NCBI GenBank assembly: GCA_945878115.1
Contig: CAMDVD010000023.1
Coordinates: forward strand, 1-50,282
Source: Chitinophaga pinensis
GTDB taxonomy: Bacteria; Bacteroidota; Bacteroidia; Chitinophagales; Chitinophagaceae
Length of the DNA stretch: 50,282 nt
Direction of reading: 5' to 3'
The notes beneath the pieces were generated by a model that saw nothing but the letters and a program-made list of their open reading frames with translations, was not told the DNA's origin and did not search any database. The position numbers were made by a program, and so were the translations under genes. Shown here in pieces: positions 32,633 to 43,566 of the stretch. Numbering within the stretch: position 1 is the stretch's first letter; every line of letters starts with the position of its first letter.

Positions 32633-35047
32633 ATGAAAAAGAAAAACGGACTATTATTTTTGTGTCTGATGTTAGTATCTATATCTATTTATGCGGCATC
32701 TGTCAATAGAAGTGATACTATAGATATTCGTAAGACAATTATTCATTTAAATATCACAGATTTTACAAGCAAAATTATAAGCGCGAAGTCTAGCCTAGAT
32801 ATAAAGTCTAAGCAAAATGGGATAACATCTTTGCTCTTTGATTTGGAAGGATTAACGGTGGACAGCGTAATGATAAATGGGAGCGCTGCATTTTATAATC
32901 ATGTGTCTCCATTGCTTACCGTATACTGTCCATTGATGAACTTAAATGACTCAGCTATTGTGGATGTCTATTATCATGGTATTCCAATTCAAGATGCTAC
33001 CTGGGGTGGATTCTCCTTCGTAGGTAATTATGGTTTTCAAATAGGTGTAGGATTTAATGCACAACCGCATAGTTTTGGTAGAACTTGGCATCCATGTTTT
33101 GATAATTTTGTAGAAAGAAGCGCCTATGAATTTTATGTTACAACCACTGACGATAAAATGGCTGTTTGCAATGGCTTACTTATCGATAGCACGGTGAATA
33201 CAAATAATACAAAAACATGGCATTGGAAATTAGATGAAGAAATTCCAAGTTATTTATCTTGTGTTACTGTAAGTAAATACGTCGTTGTAAAACAAATTCT
33301 TTCCGGAAATAATGGCAATATAGATGCTCTAATTGTTTGCGAACCGGCTTATATAGCCAATGTAAATGCATCATTTGCTCATTTGCAACAATCATTCTCT
33401 ATGCTTGAACAACATTTTGGAACTTATCAGTGGCCACGTGTAGGTTATTCCTTGATTCCATTTAATGCAGGTGCAATGGAACATGCAACGAATATATCCA
33501 TAGGCATTCCTTTTGTAGATGGGACTTTAAATTATGAAACCTTAATCGCTCATGAATTATCGCACCATTGGTGGGGCGATTTAGTAACTTGTAGAACTGC
33601 TGGAGATATGTGGCTCAATGAAGGATTTGCCTCCTATTGTGAACGTTTGCATACACAATATATGTATGGACAAGATGCATATATTGCTGCTGTTCGAGAT
33701 AACCATTTTAATGTATTAAAAACTGCGCATATAAAAGATGATGGGTATAGAGCGATTGCGAATATGGATAGCCTGCATACTTATGGTGCAACTGTGTATA
33801 CAAAAGGTGCTGATGCCATCCATACATTAAGAACTTATTTAGGGGATAGTTTATTTTTCAATGCATTAACGGCTTTTCTAAATACAAATAAATCTAAAGA
33901 TATTTCTAGTAGCCAACTAAGAGATTTTTTGACAACATATACAGGTAAAGACATGACCAATTATTTTCAGAATTGGATATTCTCACCAGGATTCACTCAT
34001 TTTTCTATAGACTCATCACAAGTTACTTCCGTCGGAAATCAATATCTAAATAAGGTATTTTTGCGACAAAGAAAACATCATTCTGCAGATTATTATTCGG
34101 ATGTGCCATTGGAAGTTGGATTCTATGATAGCATGATGAATAGGCAAGTTTATCAAGTCAATTTTAACGGAAGATGTATGGAGTTAGATGTGACATTACC
34201 TTTTGTTCCAGCTATGATAATTGTAGATCCTGATTCTAAAATAAGTGATGCAATTACAGAAGAGTGGCGCATGGTAAAAGCAACAGGAACACTTAATTTA
34301 ACACAAGCTAAATGTAAGGTCTATGTAAAGTCGGTGAATAATCCGAACGATTCTACTTGGTTACGCATAGAGCACAATTGGGTCGCTGCGGATCGATTTA
34401 AAACTATTTCTGCTGCCGATAGTTATGTGCTTTGTGATACTCGGTATTGGAAGGTGGATGGAATACATTTGAACAACATCACTGGTTTAATACAATTTCC
34501 TTATGATGCTAACGCAAACAATAATTTTCTGGATAGTACATGGCTAAAAAATACAGAAGATAGTATTCGACTTTTTTATCGAAAAGATGCAACACAGGAA
34601 TGGACATTTGCTAACGATAGTATTGTAGCGGGAAGTCTTACCAATAAGAATGGAAATATGTATTGTAAAGAAATAAAAGCAGGGGAATATTGTTTAGGAA
34701 TTAAACGAAGTAATTATATAGATACAATTATTACAGATGCGCCTCTAGGTGGATGTGGGGTAGTCACAACTTTGGAAAACCCATCTAAGCAAAATCTTCA
34801 AAAAATTCTTATCCTGCCTAATCCAGCAACAAAGGATGTGCAAATTGTATTCGCGGATGATAAGAGTAAAAATGTGCAGATTAATTTAATAAATATAGAA
34901 GGCAAATTATTATTTACATCGCATAAGAATGATGTAAAACAACAGATGAATTTAGTTCTTCCAAGGCTTGCTAAAGGAATGTATTTAATAATTATACAAG
35001 ATAAAAATACGAAGAAGGAATGGCAGGAAAAACTAATGATAGAATAA
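32633..35047 (+). CDS. Secreted M1-family aminopeptidase with T9SS sorting domain
   Basis: 804 residues from the ATG at 32633, which opens a clear signal peptide (MKKKNGLLFLCLMLVSISIY); an upstream ATG at 32561 would bury it. Catalytic elements: GAMEH 280-284 (GAMEN variant of M1 exopeptidases), HELSHHWWGD from His307 and the third zinc ligand Glu330 in WLNEGF. The C terminus is a T9SS sorting domain (ILPNPATKDVQIVF...LAKGMYLIII). It would trim peptides outside the cell, together with the metalloprotease nearby. Confidence 0.9.
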   Translation: MKKKNGLLFLCLMLVSISIYAASVNRSDTIDIRKTIIHLNITDFTSKIISAKSSLDIKSKQNGITSLLFDLEGLTVDSVMINGSAAFYNHVSPLLTVYCPLMNLNDSAIVDVYYHGIPIQDATWGGFSFVGNYGFQIGVGFNAQPHSFGRTWHPCFDNFVERSAYEFYVTTTDDKMAVCNGLLIDSTVNTNNTKTWHWKLDEEIPSYLSCVTVSKYVVVKQILSGNNGNIDALIVCEPAYIANVNASFAHLQQSFSMLEQHFGTYQWPRVGYSLIPFNAGAMEHATNISIGIPFVDGTLNYETLIAHELSHHWWGDLVTCRTAGDMWLNEGFASYCERLHTQYMYGQDAYIAAVRDNHFNVLKTAHIKDDGYRAIANMDSLHTYGATVYTKGADAIHTLRTYLGDSLFFNALTAFLNTNKSKDISSSQLRDFLTTYTGKDMTNYFQNWIFSPGFTHFSIDSSQVTSVGNQYLNKVFLRQRKHHSADYYSDVPLEVGFYDSMMNRQVYQVNFNGRCMELDVTLPFVPAMIIVDPDSKISDAITEEWRMVKATGTLNLTQAKCKVYVKSVNNPNDSTWLRIEHNWVAADRFKTISAADSYVLCDTRYWKVDGIHLNNITGLIQFPYDANANNNFLDSTWLKNTEDSIRLFYRKDATQEWTFANDSIVAGSLTNKNGNMYCKEIKAGEYCLGIKRSNYIDTIITDAPLGGCGVVTTLENPSKQNLQKILILPNPATKDVQIVFADDKSKNVQINLINIEGKLLFTSHKNDVKQQMNLVLPRLAKGMYLIIIQDKNTKKEWQEKLMIE

Positions 35048-35199
35048 ATGAAAATGGGATATTCTTGTTTTAGAGATGTTGAATGCTAAACTCATTTTGA
35101 TTTGCTACAAAACCATTACTTCACATCAGTTGTATTCCTTAACGTATTTATATCCATGCTATTCTTTTTTGTTGAATATTTGCTTTTTTAAAATCTAAT

Positions 35200-36147
35200 A
35201 TGCTAGAGTTTATCCGACAATATAAAATTGTTTTTGCGTTGTATAATTTTTTTCATCGAAAAGAATTAAAACACAATGAGTTAGTGTATCAAAAACTTGG
35301 ACTAGCAAAGAAATATTATTCTTCTATTTCAAGTAAAGATTTTAAACAATTTGAAAATACGAATACAGATAATATCCAAATTGATCCGGCAAAAATTAGT
35401 AACTCTTCACTTTTTAAAAAGGTACAAGAAGCAGATAAACAAAGCCTTTTAGATTATAATAAAAATGGATTTGCTGTTTTGCATGCTTATTTATCTGCGG
35501 AAAAAGTGGAGGAAATTAATGCAGAAATAGACATGTTGATGGCGAAAAAAACGATCGCGATCACCAATAAAAATAAACTCATGTTTGCCATTCATCATTC
35601 CGCATTATTGTCGAATATTGGGCATGATAAAGGGTTGAAAGAATTGTTGTCGGTTTTGATTGACGGTGAGGCAGTCTTATTTCAAAGCATTAATTTTTTA
35701 ACTGGAAGCGAACAGCATACACATTCAGATAGTATTCACATGACAACTTATCCTTTGGGTGGTTTGCTTGGTGTTTGGATTGCGCTTGAAGATATCACAG
35801 AAGAGAATGGACCATTGCATTATTATCCAGGAAGTCATAGGTTACCGTATTATCTCAATGCGGATTATCAAAACGAAGGAAATACATGGAAATTAGGCAG
35901 CAAATCGTATAGTGAATATGAAGAGATGGTTGCCAAAAAAATTAAGGAAAACGGAATCCAGAAGACAAAATTCTTAGCAAAAAAAGGAGACTTACTGATA
36001 TGGCACGCTAATTTATTTCATGGTGGAGAACCGCATCAGAATAAATTACACAGTAGAAAAAGTATGGTTTATCATTATTTTAAAGCTGGATCAGTTTGTT
36101 ATCATGAGATAACCCAAAGACCAGCGTTAATAAAAAAAATCGGCTAG
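35200..36147 (+). CDS. Phytanoyl-CoA dioxygenase (PhyH) family protein
   Basis: 315 residues. Fe(II)/2-oxoglutarate oxygenase of the PhyH family: His175 and Asp177 in HTHSDSIHMTT, LLGVWIALEDITEENGPLHY with PGSHRLPYY, and the distal His274 in WHANLFHGGEPH with Arg following. Substrate unknown; relatives hydroxylate lipids or small metabolites. Single gene upstream of the ribosomal operon. Confidence 0.88.
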   Translation: MLEFIRQYKIVFALYNFFHRKELKHNELVYQKLGLAKKYYSSISSKDFKQFENTNTDNIQIDPAKISNSSLFKKVQEADKQSLLDYNKNGFAVLHAYLSAEKVEEINAEIDMLMAKKTIAITNKNKLMFAIHHSALLSNIGHDKGLKELLSVLIDGEAVLFQSINFLTGSEQHTHSDSIHMTTYPLGGLLGVWIALEDITEENGPLHYYPGSHRLPYYLNADYQNEGNTWKLGSKSYSEYEEMVAKKIKENGIQKTKFLAKKGDLLIWHANLFHGGEPHQNKLHSRKSMVYHYFKAGSVCYHEITQRPALIKKIG

Positions 36148-36292
36148 GAAAAATAAATTTCATAGAAAAATAAATTGTATATTTTGCATTGAAAACGTTT
36201 GTAAGTCTTTGCCATATTGCTTTTCAGAGCTAAACCATGTAGAGGGTTAGAAATTGGCAATTAATTATTTTTAGAATATTTCTGTAAAAAGA

Positions 36293-36323
36293 TTTGCTCA
36301 ATTCATAAATGCGATTACCTTTG
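36293..36323 (+). promoter_or_regulatory. Canonical Bacteroidota promoter of the S10-spc operon
   Basis: TTTG at 36293-36296, exactly 19 bases, then TACCTTTG at 36316-36323: a perfect TTTG-N19-TAnnTTTG. It lies 31 bp before the rpsJ start, giving a short leader. Confidence 0.88.
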
Positions 36324-36353
36324 CACTCCCAAAAATAAGTAGGGAAGCATACT

Positions 36354-36659
36354 ATGTCGCAACGAATTAGAATAAAATTAAAGTCATACGACCACAACTT
36401 AGTGGACAAATCTGCTGAAAAAATAGCTAAAACTGTTCGCAGTACAGGAGCCGTTGTTACAGGACCTATGCCATTACCTACCGACAAAAAAATATTTACT
36501 GTGCTACGTTCACCTTTTGTGAATAAAAAAGCACGTGAACAATTCCAATTGTGTACGCACAAGCGCCTTTTGGATATATATACCTCTTCTTCCAAAACCG
36601 TAGATGCTTTATCTAAATTAGATTTACCATCAGGTGTTGAAGTCGAGATAAAGGCATAA
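36354..36659 (+). CDS. rpsJ: 30S ribosomal protein S10
   Basis: 101 residues, uS10. [20 protein letters not shown] at the start and [21 protein letters not shown] in the loop are diagnostic. First gene of the S10-spc cluster, directly behind a canonical promoter. In many bacteria fusA/rpsG precede it; here an unrelated oxygenase gene does. Confidence 0.97.
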   Translation: MSQRIRIKLKSYDHNLVDKSAEKIAKTVRSTGAVVTGPMPLPTDKKIFTVLRSPFVNKKAREQFQLCTHKRLLDIYTSSSKTVDALSKLDLPSGVEVEIKA

Positions 36660-36735
36660 CACAATTAAGACAAGAAATTTTAACAGATAATCGTCATCCT
36701 CGAGTAATCAAGGCGCTGACTAAAAAGTAAAGAGA

Positions 36736-37353
36736 ATGAAAGGAATAATAGGCAAAAAAGTTGGCATGACCAGCATTTTCGAACCTAATGGCAAGCAAAC
36801 TGCTTGTACCATTATTGAAGCAGGTCCTTGTGTTGTTACACAAGTGAAGACAGATGCTATCGATGGGTATAATGCCATTCAAATCGCTTTTGGTGAAAAG
36901 AAAGAAAAAAATAGCAATAAGTCTATGATTTCTCATTTTGCCAAAGCGGGTACGTCTGTTAAGTCGATTGTAAAAGAATTGCGTAATTCTGAATTAAAGC
37001 AAGGATTAGGTGAGACTATTACATGTGAGATATTTGCAGAAGGCGAAATGGTGAGTGTAATTGGCACTACAAAAGGTAAAGGATTCCAGGGTGTTGTGAA
37101 ACGTCATGGGTTTTCTGGCGTTGGTGAAGCATCTCATGGTCAGCATGATCGTCAAAGAGCACCAGGTTCTATTGGTGGATCGTCTTACCCGTCACGCGTA
37201 TTTAAAGGAATGCGTATGGCTGGTCAAATGGGCGGAGATCGCGTAAAAGTAAAAGCACTTAAAGTATTAAAAATATTTCCAGAAAAAAACTATGTTATCG
37301 TTAGTGGTTCGGTTCCTGGTCATAATGGTTCAATCGTATTAATTCAAAAATAA
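36736..37353 (+). CDS. rplC: 50S ribosomal protein L3
   Basis: 205 residues, uL3. [15 protein letters not shown] start, [13 protein letters not shown] and the central loop [20 protein letters not shown] that reaches toward the peptidyl transferase centre, with the Gln of the PrmB methylation site context. Stop is one base from the rplD start. Confidence 0.97.
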   Translation: MKGIIGKKVGMTSIFEPNGKQTACTIIEAGPCVVTQVKTDAIDGYNAIQIAFGEKKEKNSNKSMISHFAKAGTSVKSIVKELRNSELKQGLGETITCEIFAEGEMVSVIGTTKGKGFQGVVKRHGFSGVGEASHGQHDRQRAPGSIGGSSYPSRVFKGMRMAGQMGGDRVKVKALKVLKIFPEKNYVIVSGSVPGHNGSIVLIQK

Positions 37354-37354
37354 C

Positions 37355-37996
37355 ATGCAAGTAGACGTATTAAATATAAAAGGAGAATCCACAGGACGTT
37401 CAGTTGAATTACCTGCCGAATTTTTTGGTATCGAACCAAATGATCACTTGATTTATCTTGCGGTAAAACAGTATTTAGCTGCAAGGCATCAAGGTACGCA
37501 CAAAGTAAAAACACGTGCGGAAGTTAAAGGGGCTTCTCGTAAATTGCACAAGCAAAAGGGTACAGGTGGTGCTCGTAAAGGTAATATTCGTAATCCTTTG
37601 TACAAAGGTGGAGGGTCAATTTTTGGGCCAAAACCACACAGCTATGATTTTAAATTGAACAAGCAAGTTAAAAACTTAGCCTTCTATTCAGCACTTTCTT
37701 ATAAGGCAAAAGCGAATAGTATAGTTGTAGTAGAAGATATTCAAATGGATACACCTAAGACTAGCGAGTTTGCAACCATCTTGAGTAATTTGAAGTTGAC
37801 GAATAAGAAAACTTTATTCTTGTTACCGGATTACAATGATAATACTTTTTTAAGTGCTCGTAATATTCCTCGTATCAAAACGAATGTATTCCATAGTGCA
37901 AATACTTACGATGTAGTTCATGCAAGTACATTATTACTAACAGAAAATGTAGTGAAACAATTTGCAGAAACTGAAACAGAAGATGCAGGAGCATAA
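37355..37996 (+). CDS. rplD: 50S ribosomal protein L4
   Basis: 213 residues, uL4. The extended loop RKLHKQKGTGGARKGNIRNP followed by PLYKGGGSIFGPKPHSY lines the exit tunnel. Coupled to rplC (TAACATG junction). In other bacteria L4 represses this operon by attenuation; no such leader is visible in the short leader here. Confidence 0.97.
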   Translation: MQVDVLNIKGESTGRSVELPAEFFGIEPNDHLIYLAVKQYLAARHQGTHKVKTRAEVKGASRKLHKQKGTGGARKGNIRNPLYKGGGSIFGPKPHSYDFKLNKQVKNLAFYSALSYKAKANSIVVVEDIQMDTPKTSEFATILSNLKLTNKKTLFLLPDYNDNTFLSARNIPRIKTNVFHSANTYDVVHASTLLLTENVVKQFAETETEDAGA

Positions 37997-38025
37997 AAAA
38001 AGGGTTAACCTAAATAATAAAAAAA

Positions 38026-38322
38026 ATGAAACCGTCAGAAATATTAAAACATCCAATTGTAAGCGAAAAGGTAAACAAGCAAACTGAAAAGTTTAACCGC
38101 TACTGCTTTGCTGTTGACAAACGTGCTAATAAGTTGGAAATAAAGAAAGCAGTGGAAGAATTTTACAATGTACGAGTAGAGGACGTGAATACATGTGTTA
38201 TTCATGGGAAAGTAAAATCTCGTAATACCAAAGCAGGTATTTTAGTAGGGCGAAAGCCATCTTACAAAAAGGCAACAGTTTCTGTTGCAGAAGGAGAAAC
38301 AATTGATTTATACGCATTTTAA
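38026..38322 (+). CDS. rplW: 50S ribosomal protein L23
   Basis: 98 residues, uL23. KPSEILKHPIVSEK at the N terminus and KANKLEIKKAVE-like RANKLEIKKAVEEFYNVRVE in the middle. Sits at the exit tunnel and is the docking point for trigger factor and SRP. Confidence 0.96.
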   Translation: MKPSEILKHPIVSEKVNKQTEKFNRYCFAVDKRANKLEIKKAVEEFYNVRVEDVNTCVIHGKVKSRNTKAGILVGRKPSYKKATVSVAEGETIDLYAF

Positions 38323-38335
38323 TATATAAGGAAAA

Positions 38336-39172
38336 ATGGCATTAAGAAAATTTAAACCAGTAACAGCAGGTACCCGATGGAGAATTGGGAACGCATTTGC
38401 AGAGATTACGACAGACGTTCCAGAGAAGTCTTTATTGGAACCAATCAAAAGAACTGGTGGCAGAAACGTACAAGGTCGTCGTTCTATGCGTTACATAGGT
38501 GGCGGACACAAGAAAATGTATCGTCTTATTGATTTCAAAAGAGATAAGAAAAACATTCCTGCTACTGTAAAAACTGTAGAGTATGATCCAAACAGAACTT
38601 CTTTCATTGCATTGTTGAATTATGCTGATGGAGAAAAGAGATATATCATAGCACCACAGGGAATCGAAGTTGGAATGACTGTAATGAGTGGTGAAGGTAT
38701 TGCTCCTGAATTGGGAAATACATTGCCTTTGAAAAATATGCCTTTAGGTACTATCGTTCATAATATCGAATTACAACCAGGACAAGGTGGAAAAATTGCT
38801 CGTAGTGCTGGTTCTTCTGCACAATTAAATGCAAAAGAAGAAAAGTATGCGGTATTAAAAATGCCTTCAGGTGAATTAAGAAAAGTATTAATTACATGTT
38901 GCGCAACCGTAGGTTCGGTTTCTAATTCAGACCATGCATTGGAAACAATGGGTAAAGCTGGACGTAATCGTTGGAAAGGTATCAAACCAAGAAATAGAGG
39001 TGTAGCTATGAATCCTGTAGATCATCCGATGGGTGGAGGTGAAGGTCGTTCTTCTGGAGGTCATCCTCGTTCTCGTACTGGTAAGTATGCAAAGGGAGAA
39101 AAGACACGTAAGAAAAAAGGATCAGATAAATTAATTATCGTTCGTAGCAATGGCAAAAAATTAAAAAGCTAA
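38336..39172 (+). CDS. rplB: 50S ribosomal protein L2
   Basis: 278 residues, uL2. [39 protein letters not shown] and [20 protein letters not shown], the last containing the conserved His near the peptidyl transferase centre. 13 bp after rplW. Confidence 0.97.
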   Translation: MALRKFKPVTAGTRWRIGNAFAEITTDVPEKSLLEPIKRTGGRNVQGRRSMRYIGGGHKKMYRLIDFKRDKKNIPATVKTVEYDPNRTSFIALLNYADGEKRYIIAPQGIEVGMTVMSGEGIAPELGNTLPLKNMPLGTIVHNIELQPGQGGKIARSAGSSAQLNAKEEKYAVLKMPSGELRKVLITCCATVGSVSNSDHALETMGKAGRNRWKGIKPRNRGVAMNPVDHPMGGGEGRSSGGHPRSRTGKYAKGEKTRKKKGSDKLIIVRSNGKKLKS

Positions 39173-39212
39173 AAAATAATTCAAAATAATCATTTAAAAC
39201 GCAAAATTATAA

Positions 39213-39479
39213 ATGGCTCGTTCAATTAAGAAAGGTCCTTACATTGATGGTAAATTAGAAAGAAAAGTTCTAAACATCGCAGAAGGAAAAGCAAAAAAGA
39301 CTGTAATCAAAACTTGGAGTAGACGCTCAACTATATCTCCTGACTTCGTAGGGCAAACTTTTGCAGTACATAATGGAAATAAGTTTATTCCGGTATATGT
39401 TACAGAATTTATGGTAGGCCATAAATTAGGAGAATTTTCACCAACAAGAAATTTTAGATCCCATAGTGGAGGTAAATAA
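39213..39479 (+). CDS. rpsS: 30S ribosomal protein S19
   Basis: 88 residues, uS19. [35 protein letters not shown] and [18 protein letters not shown] are diagnostic. Binds 16S rRNA in the head of the small subunit with S13. Confidence 0.97.
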   Translation: MARSIKKGPYIDGKLERKVLNIAEGKAKKTVIKTWSRRSTISPDFVGQTFAVHNGNKFIPVYVTEFMVGHKLGEFSPTRNFRSHSGGK

Positions 39480-39494
39480 AGAAAATAGTAAAAC

Positions 39495-39845
39495 ATGGAA
39501 GCAGTAGCACGTCTTAGAAATTATCCAACATCACCACGTAAAATGCGCCTTTTGGCAGACGTTATTCGTGGGATGGAAGTAGAAAAAGCAGTAAGCTTTT
39601 TGAAATTTAATGCACAACATTCCTCTGTACCGTTAGAAAAACTTCTATTGAGTGCAGTGGCAAACTGGAGAGTAAAAAACGAAGGTTCTGAAGTATCAGA
39701 CTTAGTTGTAAAAACCATTTTTGTAGATGGTGCTCGTACTATCAAACGTATGATGCCTGCTCCGCAAGGGCGTGCATATCGTAAGTTGAAAAGAAGCAAC
39801 CACGTGACTTTAATTGTAGATCAAAAAACGGAAACTAAAAATTAA
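39495..39845 (+). CDS. rplV: 50S ribosomal protein L22
   Basis: 116 residues, uL22. [19 protein letters not shown], and the tunnel-lining beta hairpin region [20 protein letters not shown]. 15 bp after rpsS. Confidence 0.96.
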   Translation: MEAVARLRNYPTSPRKMRLLADVIRGMEVEKAVSFLKFNAQHSSVPLEKLLLSAVANWRVKNEGSEVSDLVVKTIFVDGARTIKRMMPAPQGRAYRKLKRSNHVTLIVDQKTETKN

Positions 39846-39897
39846 TATTAAAACGAAGTGTAAAGCACCGCAATGCACATCGAAAACATAAATAAAA

Positions 39898-40698
39898 ATG
39901 GGTCAAAAAACAAATCCAATAGCAAGTAGATTAGGTATCGTCCGAGGATGGGATAGTAGCTGGTATGGTAATAAGAAAGACTATGCTGGAAAGCTCATCG
40001 AAGATTTCAAGATCAGACAATATATCAACGCACGTATTAGTAAAGCGGGCATTGCAAAAGTAGTTATCGAACGTATGTTGGGTAAACTGATTGTGACTAT
40101 CCACACTTCTCGTCCTGGTATCATTATTGGTAAAGGTGGCCAAGAAGTAGACAGAGTAAAAGAAGAATTGAAGAAATTGACTGGTAAAGACGATGTACAA
40201 ATTAATATTTTGGAAATTCGTCGCCCAGAAATGGATGCACAAATTGTAGCTGACTCTATAGCAAAACAAATTGAAGGACGTGTAAACTTCAAGAGAGCTG
40301 TGAAAATGGCAATCCAAAATACAATGAGAATGGGTGCTGAAGGTATTAAAGTGAAATGTGGTGGTCGTTTAGGTGGTGCGGAGATTGCACGTAGTGAAGA
40401 AATGAAACAAGGTCGTACACCATTGCATACATTCCGTATGGACATTGATTATGCGAATGTATTTGCAACAACGGTATATGGAAAAATAGGTATTAAGGTT
40501 TGGATTTGTAAAGGTGAAGTGTTGGCTAAAAGAGATTTGAATCCAAATATCGTAGCTGGAAATGATAAACCAACTGGTTTTAGCGGTGGAAGAAGCGGTG
40601 GATTTGGTGGAAATAGAGAAAGAGGTGGAGATGATAGAAGAGGTGGTGGAAATAGAGGCGGTGGTACTGGTGGTGCTAAACGCGGAGGAAAAAATTAA
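39898..40698 (+). CDS. rpsC: 30S ribosomal protein S3 with Gly/Arg-rich tail
   Basis: 266 residues, uS3. [20 protein letters not shown] start, KH domain with [20 protein letters not shown], and the C-terminal domain [20 protein letters not shown]. After about residue 225 an extra tail rich in GG, RGG and GGG (for example [18 protein letters not shown]) extends the protein beyond the 233 residues of E. coli S3. Such tails occur in Bacteroidota and may bind RNA. Confidence 0.96.
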   Translation: MGQKTNPIASRLGIVRGWDSSWYGNKKDYAGKLIEDFKIRQYINARISKAGIAKVVIERMLGKLIVTIHTSRPGIIIGKGGQEVDRVKEELKKLTGKDDVQINILEIRRPEMDAQIVADSIAKQIEGRVNFKRAVKMAIQNTMRMGAEGIKVKCGGRLGGAEIARSEEMKQGRTPLHTFRMDIDYANVFATTVYGKIGIKVWICKGEVLAKRDLNPNIVAGNDKPTGFSGGRSGGFGGNRERGGDDRRGGGNRGGGTGGAKRGGKN

Positions 40699-40728
40699 TT
40701 TTTGAACAATTCTTATAATCAATAGAAA

Positions 40729-41151
40729 ATGTTACAACCAAAAAGAACGAAACACAGAAAAGCACACAAAGGTAGAATTAAAGGTGATGCAAAAAGAGGA
40801 GCTACATTGGCTTTTGGAACATTCGGTTTGAAATCATTAGAACCTAAATGGATAACTAATCGTCAAATTGAAGCAGCTCGTCAAGCAATGACACGTCACA
40901 TGAAACGTGAAGGATCAGTTTGGATTCGTATTTTCCCAGATAAACCAATTACTGCTAAACCAGCTGAAGTACGTATGGGTAAAGGTAAAGGTAATCTTGA
41001 ATACTATGCAGCGGTTGTACATCCAGGTCGTATCATGTTTGAAATATCTGGTGTAAGTTTAGAAGTGGCAAAAGGTGCATTGTCTCTTGCAGCACAAAAA
41101 TTACCTATAGCAACTAAAATTGTAGTACGTAGAGATTATGCAGAAGCTTAA
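40729..41151 (+). CDS. rplP: 50S ribosomal protein L16
   Basis: 140 residues, uL16. [38 protein letters not shown] and [20 protein letters not shown]. Contacts the A- and P-site tRNA region. Confidence 0.97.
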   Translation: MLQPKRTKHRKAHKGRIKGDAKRGATLAFGTFGLKSLEPKWITNRQIEAARQAMTRHMKREGSVWIRIFPDKPITAKPAEVRMGKGKGNLEYYAAVVHPGRIMFEISGVSLEVAKGALSLAAQKLPIATKIVVRRDYAEA

Positions 41152-41171
41152 TCCTTTAAAATAATAAAGAA

Positions 41172-41387
41172 ATGGCAAACACAAAAAAAAGAAGTAACGA
41201 ATTGGATGTGCGCTCGATGAGTGAAGCTGATGTATTAAAAAATATCGAGGATGCAACATTACGCATGAAAAGAATGAAATTCAGTCATGCTATTACACCA
41301 ATCGAAAACCCAATGGCTATTCGTACCATTCGTCGTGAATTGGCGCAATTGAAAACGGAGCAACGTAGAAAACAATTAGAAAAGTAA
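41172..41387 (+). CDS. rpmC: 50S ribosomal protein L29
   Basis: 71 residues, uL29, two-helix hairpin. [20 protein letters not shown] and the end [18 protein letters not shown] are typical. 20 bp after rplP. Confidence 0.93.
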   Translation: MANTKKRSNELDVRSMSEADVLKNIEDATLRMKRMKFSHAITPIENPMAIRTIRRELAQLKTEQRRKQLEK

Positions 41388-41412
41388 AATAATAACAGTA
41401 AAAACCATTCCA

Positions 41413-41682
41413 ATGGAAGAACTAATAACAGCAAGAAGTCGTCGAAAAACTCGTACAGGGTTGGTAGTCAGTAATAAAATGGAAAAAACCATTACCGTTA
41501 CTGTAGAACGTAAAGTGAAACACCCTATCTATGGTAAATTCTTGAAAAAGACTACACGATTTATGGCTCATGACGAAAAAAATGAATGCTCCATCGGGGA
41601 CATCGTGAAGATAATGGAGACCAGACCATTGAGCAAAAATAAATGCTGGAGACTTGTAGAAATAGTTGAAAAAGTGAAATAG
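41413..41682 (+). CDS. rpsQ: 30S ribosomal protein S17
   Basis: 89 residues, uS17. [20 protein letters not shown] and [20 protein letters not shown] followed by [21 protein letters not shown] 129-bp AT-rich gap follows before rplN with no clear feature. Confidence 0.96.
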   Translation: MEELITARSRRKTRTGLVVSNKMEKTITVTVERKVKHPIYGKFLKKTTRFMAHDEKNECSIGDIVKIMETRPLSKNKCWRLVEIVEKVK

Positions 41683-41811
41683 TGAATTTGGTAGTTTGGT
41701 AATTGAAAAATTACTGAAATATAAAAGGAATCAAAATAAGTAAATAATGATAAGATGAGCTGAAGTTCATTTCTAAAATAACTCCTCATCAAATCGTCAA
41801 ATTAATATAAA

Positions 41812-42180
41812 ATGATACAACAAGAAAGTAGATTAACCGTAGCCGATAACAGTGGTGCCAAAGAGGTACTTTGTATTCGTGTACTGGGCAATTCAGGACA
41901 GGATTACGCACACATAGGCGATAAAATAGTAGTGACTGTAAAGGATGCTATGCCTGGAAGCGGTATCAAAAAGGGAACTGTTGCAAAGGCTGTAATTGTT
42001 CGTACTAAACATAAGCTTCGACGCAAAGATGGTTCTTATATTCGTTTCGATGACAACGCTGTAGTTATTTTAAATGCTGCAGATGATCCAAGAGGAACAC
42101 GTATTTTCGGGCCAGTAGCTCGCGAACTAAGAGACAAAGGATACATGAAAATAATATCATTAGCACCAGAAGTGCTTTAA
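41812..42180 (+). CDS. rplN: 50S ribosomal protein L14
   Basis: 122 residues, uL14, full length. [20 protein letters not shown] and [20 protein letters not shown] are diagnostic. First gene of the classical spc half of the cluster. Confidence 0.97.
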   Translation: MIQQESRLTVADNSGAKEVLCIRVLGNSGQDYAHIGDKIVVTVKDAMPGSGIKKGTVAKAVIVRTKHKLRRKDGSYIRFDDNAVVILNAADDPRGTRIFGPVARELRDKGYMKIISLAPEVL

Positions 42181-42198
42181 TCTATAAAATTAAGTAAA

Positions 42199-42543
42199 GT
42201 GAGAAACAGATTTAAACCTAAATATTCTATTAAGAAAGGCGACCAAGTAGTTGTAATTGCTGGTTCTGATAAGGATCGTACTACACCTAAGGCAGTTCTT
42301 TCCGTTATACCTGACGAAACTAGCCCTCGTGTGTTGGTGGAAGGTGTGAATATTAAAACAAAACATAAAAAACCAAATGCTCAAAATCCGCAAGGAAGTA
42401 TTGTGAAGGAAGAAGCGCCTATCGCTATGTCTAATGTGATGCTTTGGGATGCAAAAACAAAATCGGCTACAAAAATTAGTCGCGAACGTAAAGAAGGAAA
42501 AGCAATTCGAATATCAAAAAAATCAGGGGAGGTAATCAAGTAA
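42199..42543 (+). CDS. rplX: 50S ribosomal protein L24 (GTG start)
   Basis: 114 residues, uL24. KOW motif [18 protein letters not shown] and [20 protein letters not shown]. The start is GTG at 42199, 18 bp after rplN; there is no in-frame ATG before the conserved N terminus. Stop overlaps the rplE ATG (TAATG), so translation is coupled. Confidence 0.96.
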   Translation: MRNRFKPKYSIKKGDQVVVIAGSDKDRTTPKAVLSVIPDETSPRVLVEGVNIKTKHKKPNAQNPQGSIVKEEAPIAMSNVMLWDAKTKSATKISRERKEGKAIRISKKSGEVIK

Positions 42544-43118
42544 TGAGTACAGTATCTTACAAACCACGTATGCAAACGAAGTACAGCACAGAAGTTGTAC
42601 CTGCGTTAATGAAAAAATTTGGATACACTACAGTAATGCAGTGCCCTAAATTAGAAAAAATATGTCTTAATCAAGGTGTAAAAGGTTCCGTTGCCGATAA
42701 GAAATTGATTGATGTAGCTATCGAAGAAATGTCCAATATTACCGGACAAAAAGCAGTAGCTACAATGTCTAAAAAAGATATATCTAATTTCAAATTAAGA
42801 AAAAATATGCCAATTGGCACACGTGTTACCTTACGTGGAAAGAATATGTTTGATTTCTTAGATCGTTTTGTATCCGTATCCTTACCTCGTGTGAGAGATT
42901 TCAAAGGTATCAATGATAAAGCATTCGACGGTCGTGGTAATTATACCATCGGTATCAATGAACAAATTATTTTTCCAGAAATAGATATTGATAAATTACC
43001 TAGAATCAGTGGCATGGATATCACCTTTGTAACTTCTGCAAGAACAAATGAAGAAGCTTATGAATTATTGAAAGAATTAGGGATGCCTTTTAAAAACTTA
43101 AACGTAAAAAATAATTAA
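42543..43118 (+). CDS. rplE: 50S ribosomal protein L5
   Basis: 191 residues, uL5. [40 protein letters not shown] and [20 protein letters not shown] are family hallmarks. Binds 5S rRNA and contacts the P-site tRNA. ATG overlaps the rplX stop by one base. Confidence 0.97.
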   Translation: MSTVSYKPRMQTKYSTEVVPALMKKFGYTTVMQCPKLEKICLNQGVKGSVADKKLIDVAIEEMSNITGQKAVATMSKKDISNFKLRKNMPIGTRVTLRGKNMFDFLDRFVSVSLPRVRDFKGINDKAFDGRGNYTIGINEQIIFPEIDIDKLPRISGMDITFVTSARTNEEAYELLKELGMPFKNLNVKNN

Positions 43119-43123
43119 TAGTC

Positions 43124-43393
43124 ATGGCAAAACAATCAATCAAAGCTAGACAACGCAAACGCGAAAAAATGGTAGCGCATTATGCAGACAAAAGAAAGGC
43201 CTTAAAAGCTGCTGGTGATTATGCTGCTCTTGATTTATTACCAAAGAATGCATCGCCAGTTCGATTACATAATCGTTGCCAATTGACTGGAAGAGGTAAA
43301 GGGTATATGCGACATTTTGGAATTTCACGTATCATGTTTCGTGACATGGCACTTAATGGCTTGATTCCAGGCGTACGAAAAGCGAGTTGGTAA
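43124..43393 (+). CDS. rpsN: 30S ribosomal protein S14, zinc-free type
   Basis: 89 residues, uS14. [20 protein letters not shown] and [20 protein letters not shown]. Only one Cys is present, so this is the long zinc-independent form, not the short CxxC form. A 173-bp gap with no clear feature follows before rpsH. Confidence 0.96.
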   Translation: MAKQSIKARQRKREKMVAHYADKRKALKAAGDYAALDLLPKNASPVRLHNRCQLTGRGKGYMRHFGISRIMFRDMALNGLIPGVRKASW

Positions 43394-43566
43394 TAACCTA
43401 CATATGATTTCTACTTTGGATGTTGAATTTAAATTTATGCATGCTCTGTACTAAAATCAATTAAAATAAGAATAAATTAAATAAAAACTATTTAAAATAC
43501 CTGAATAAAGAAGGATGAGAAACTAAAAACTCAACATTCAACATTCAACATAAAAATTAAAGTAAA

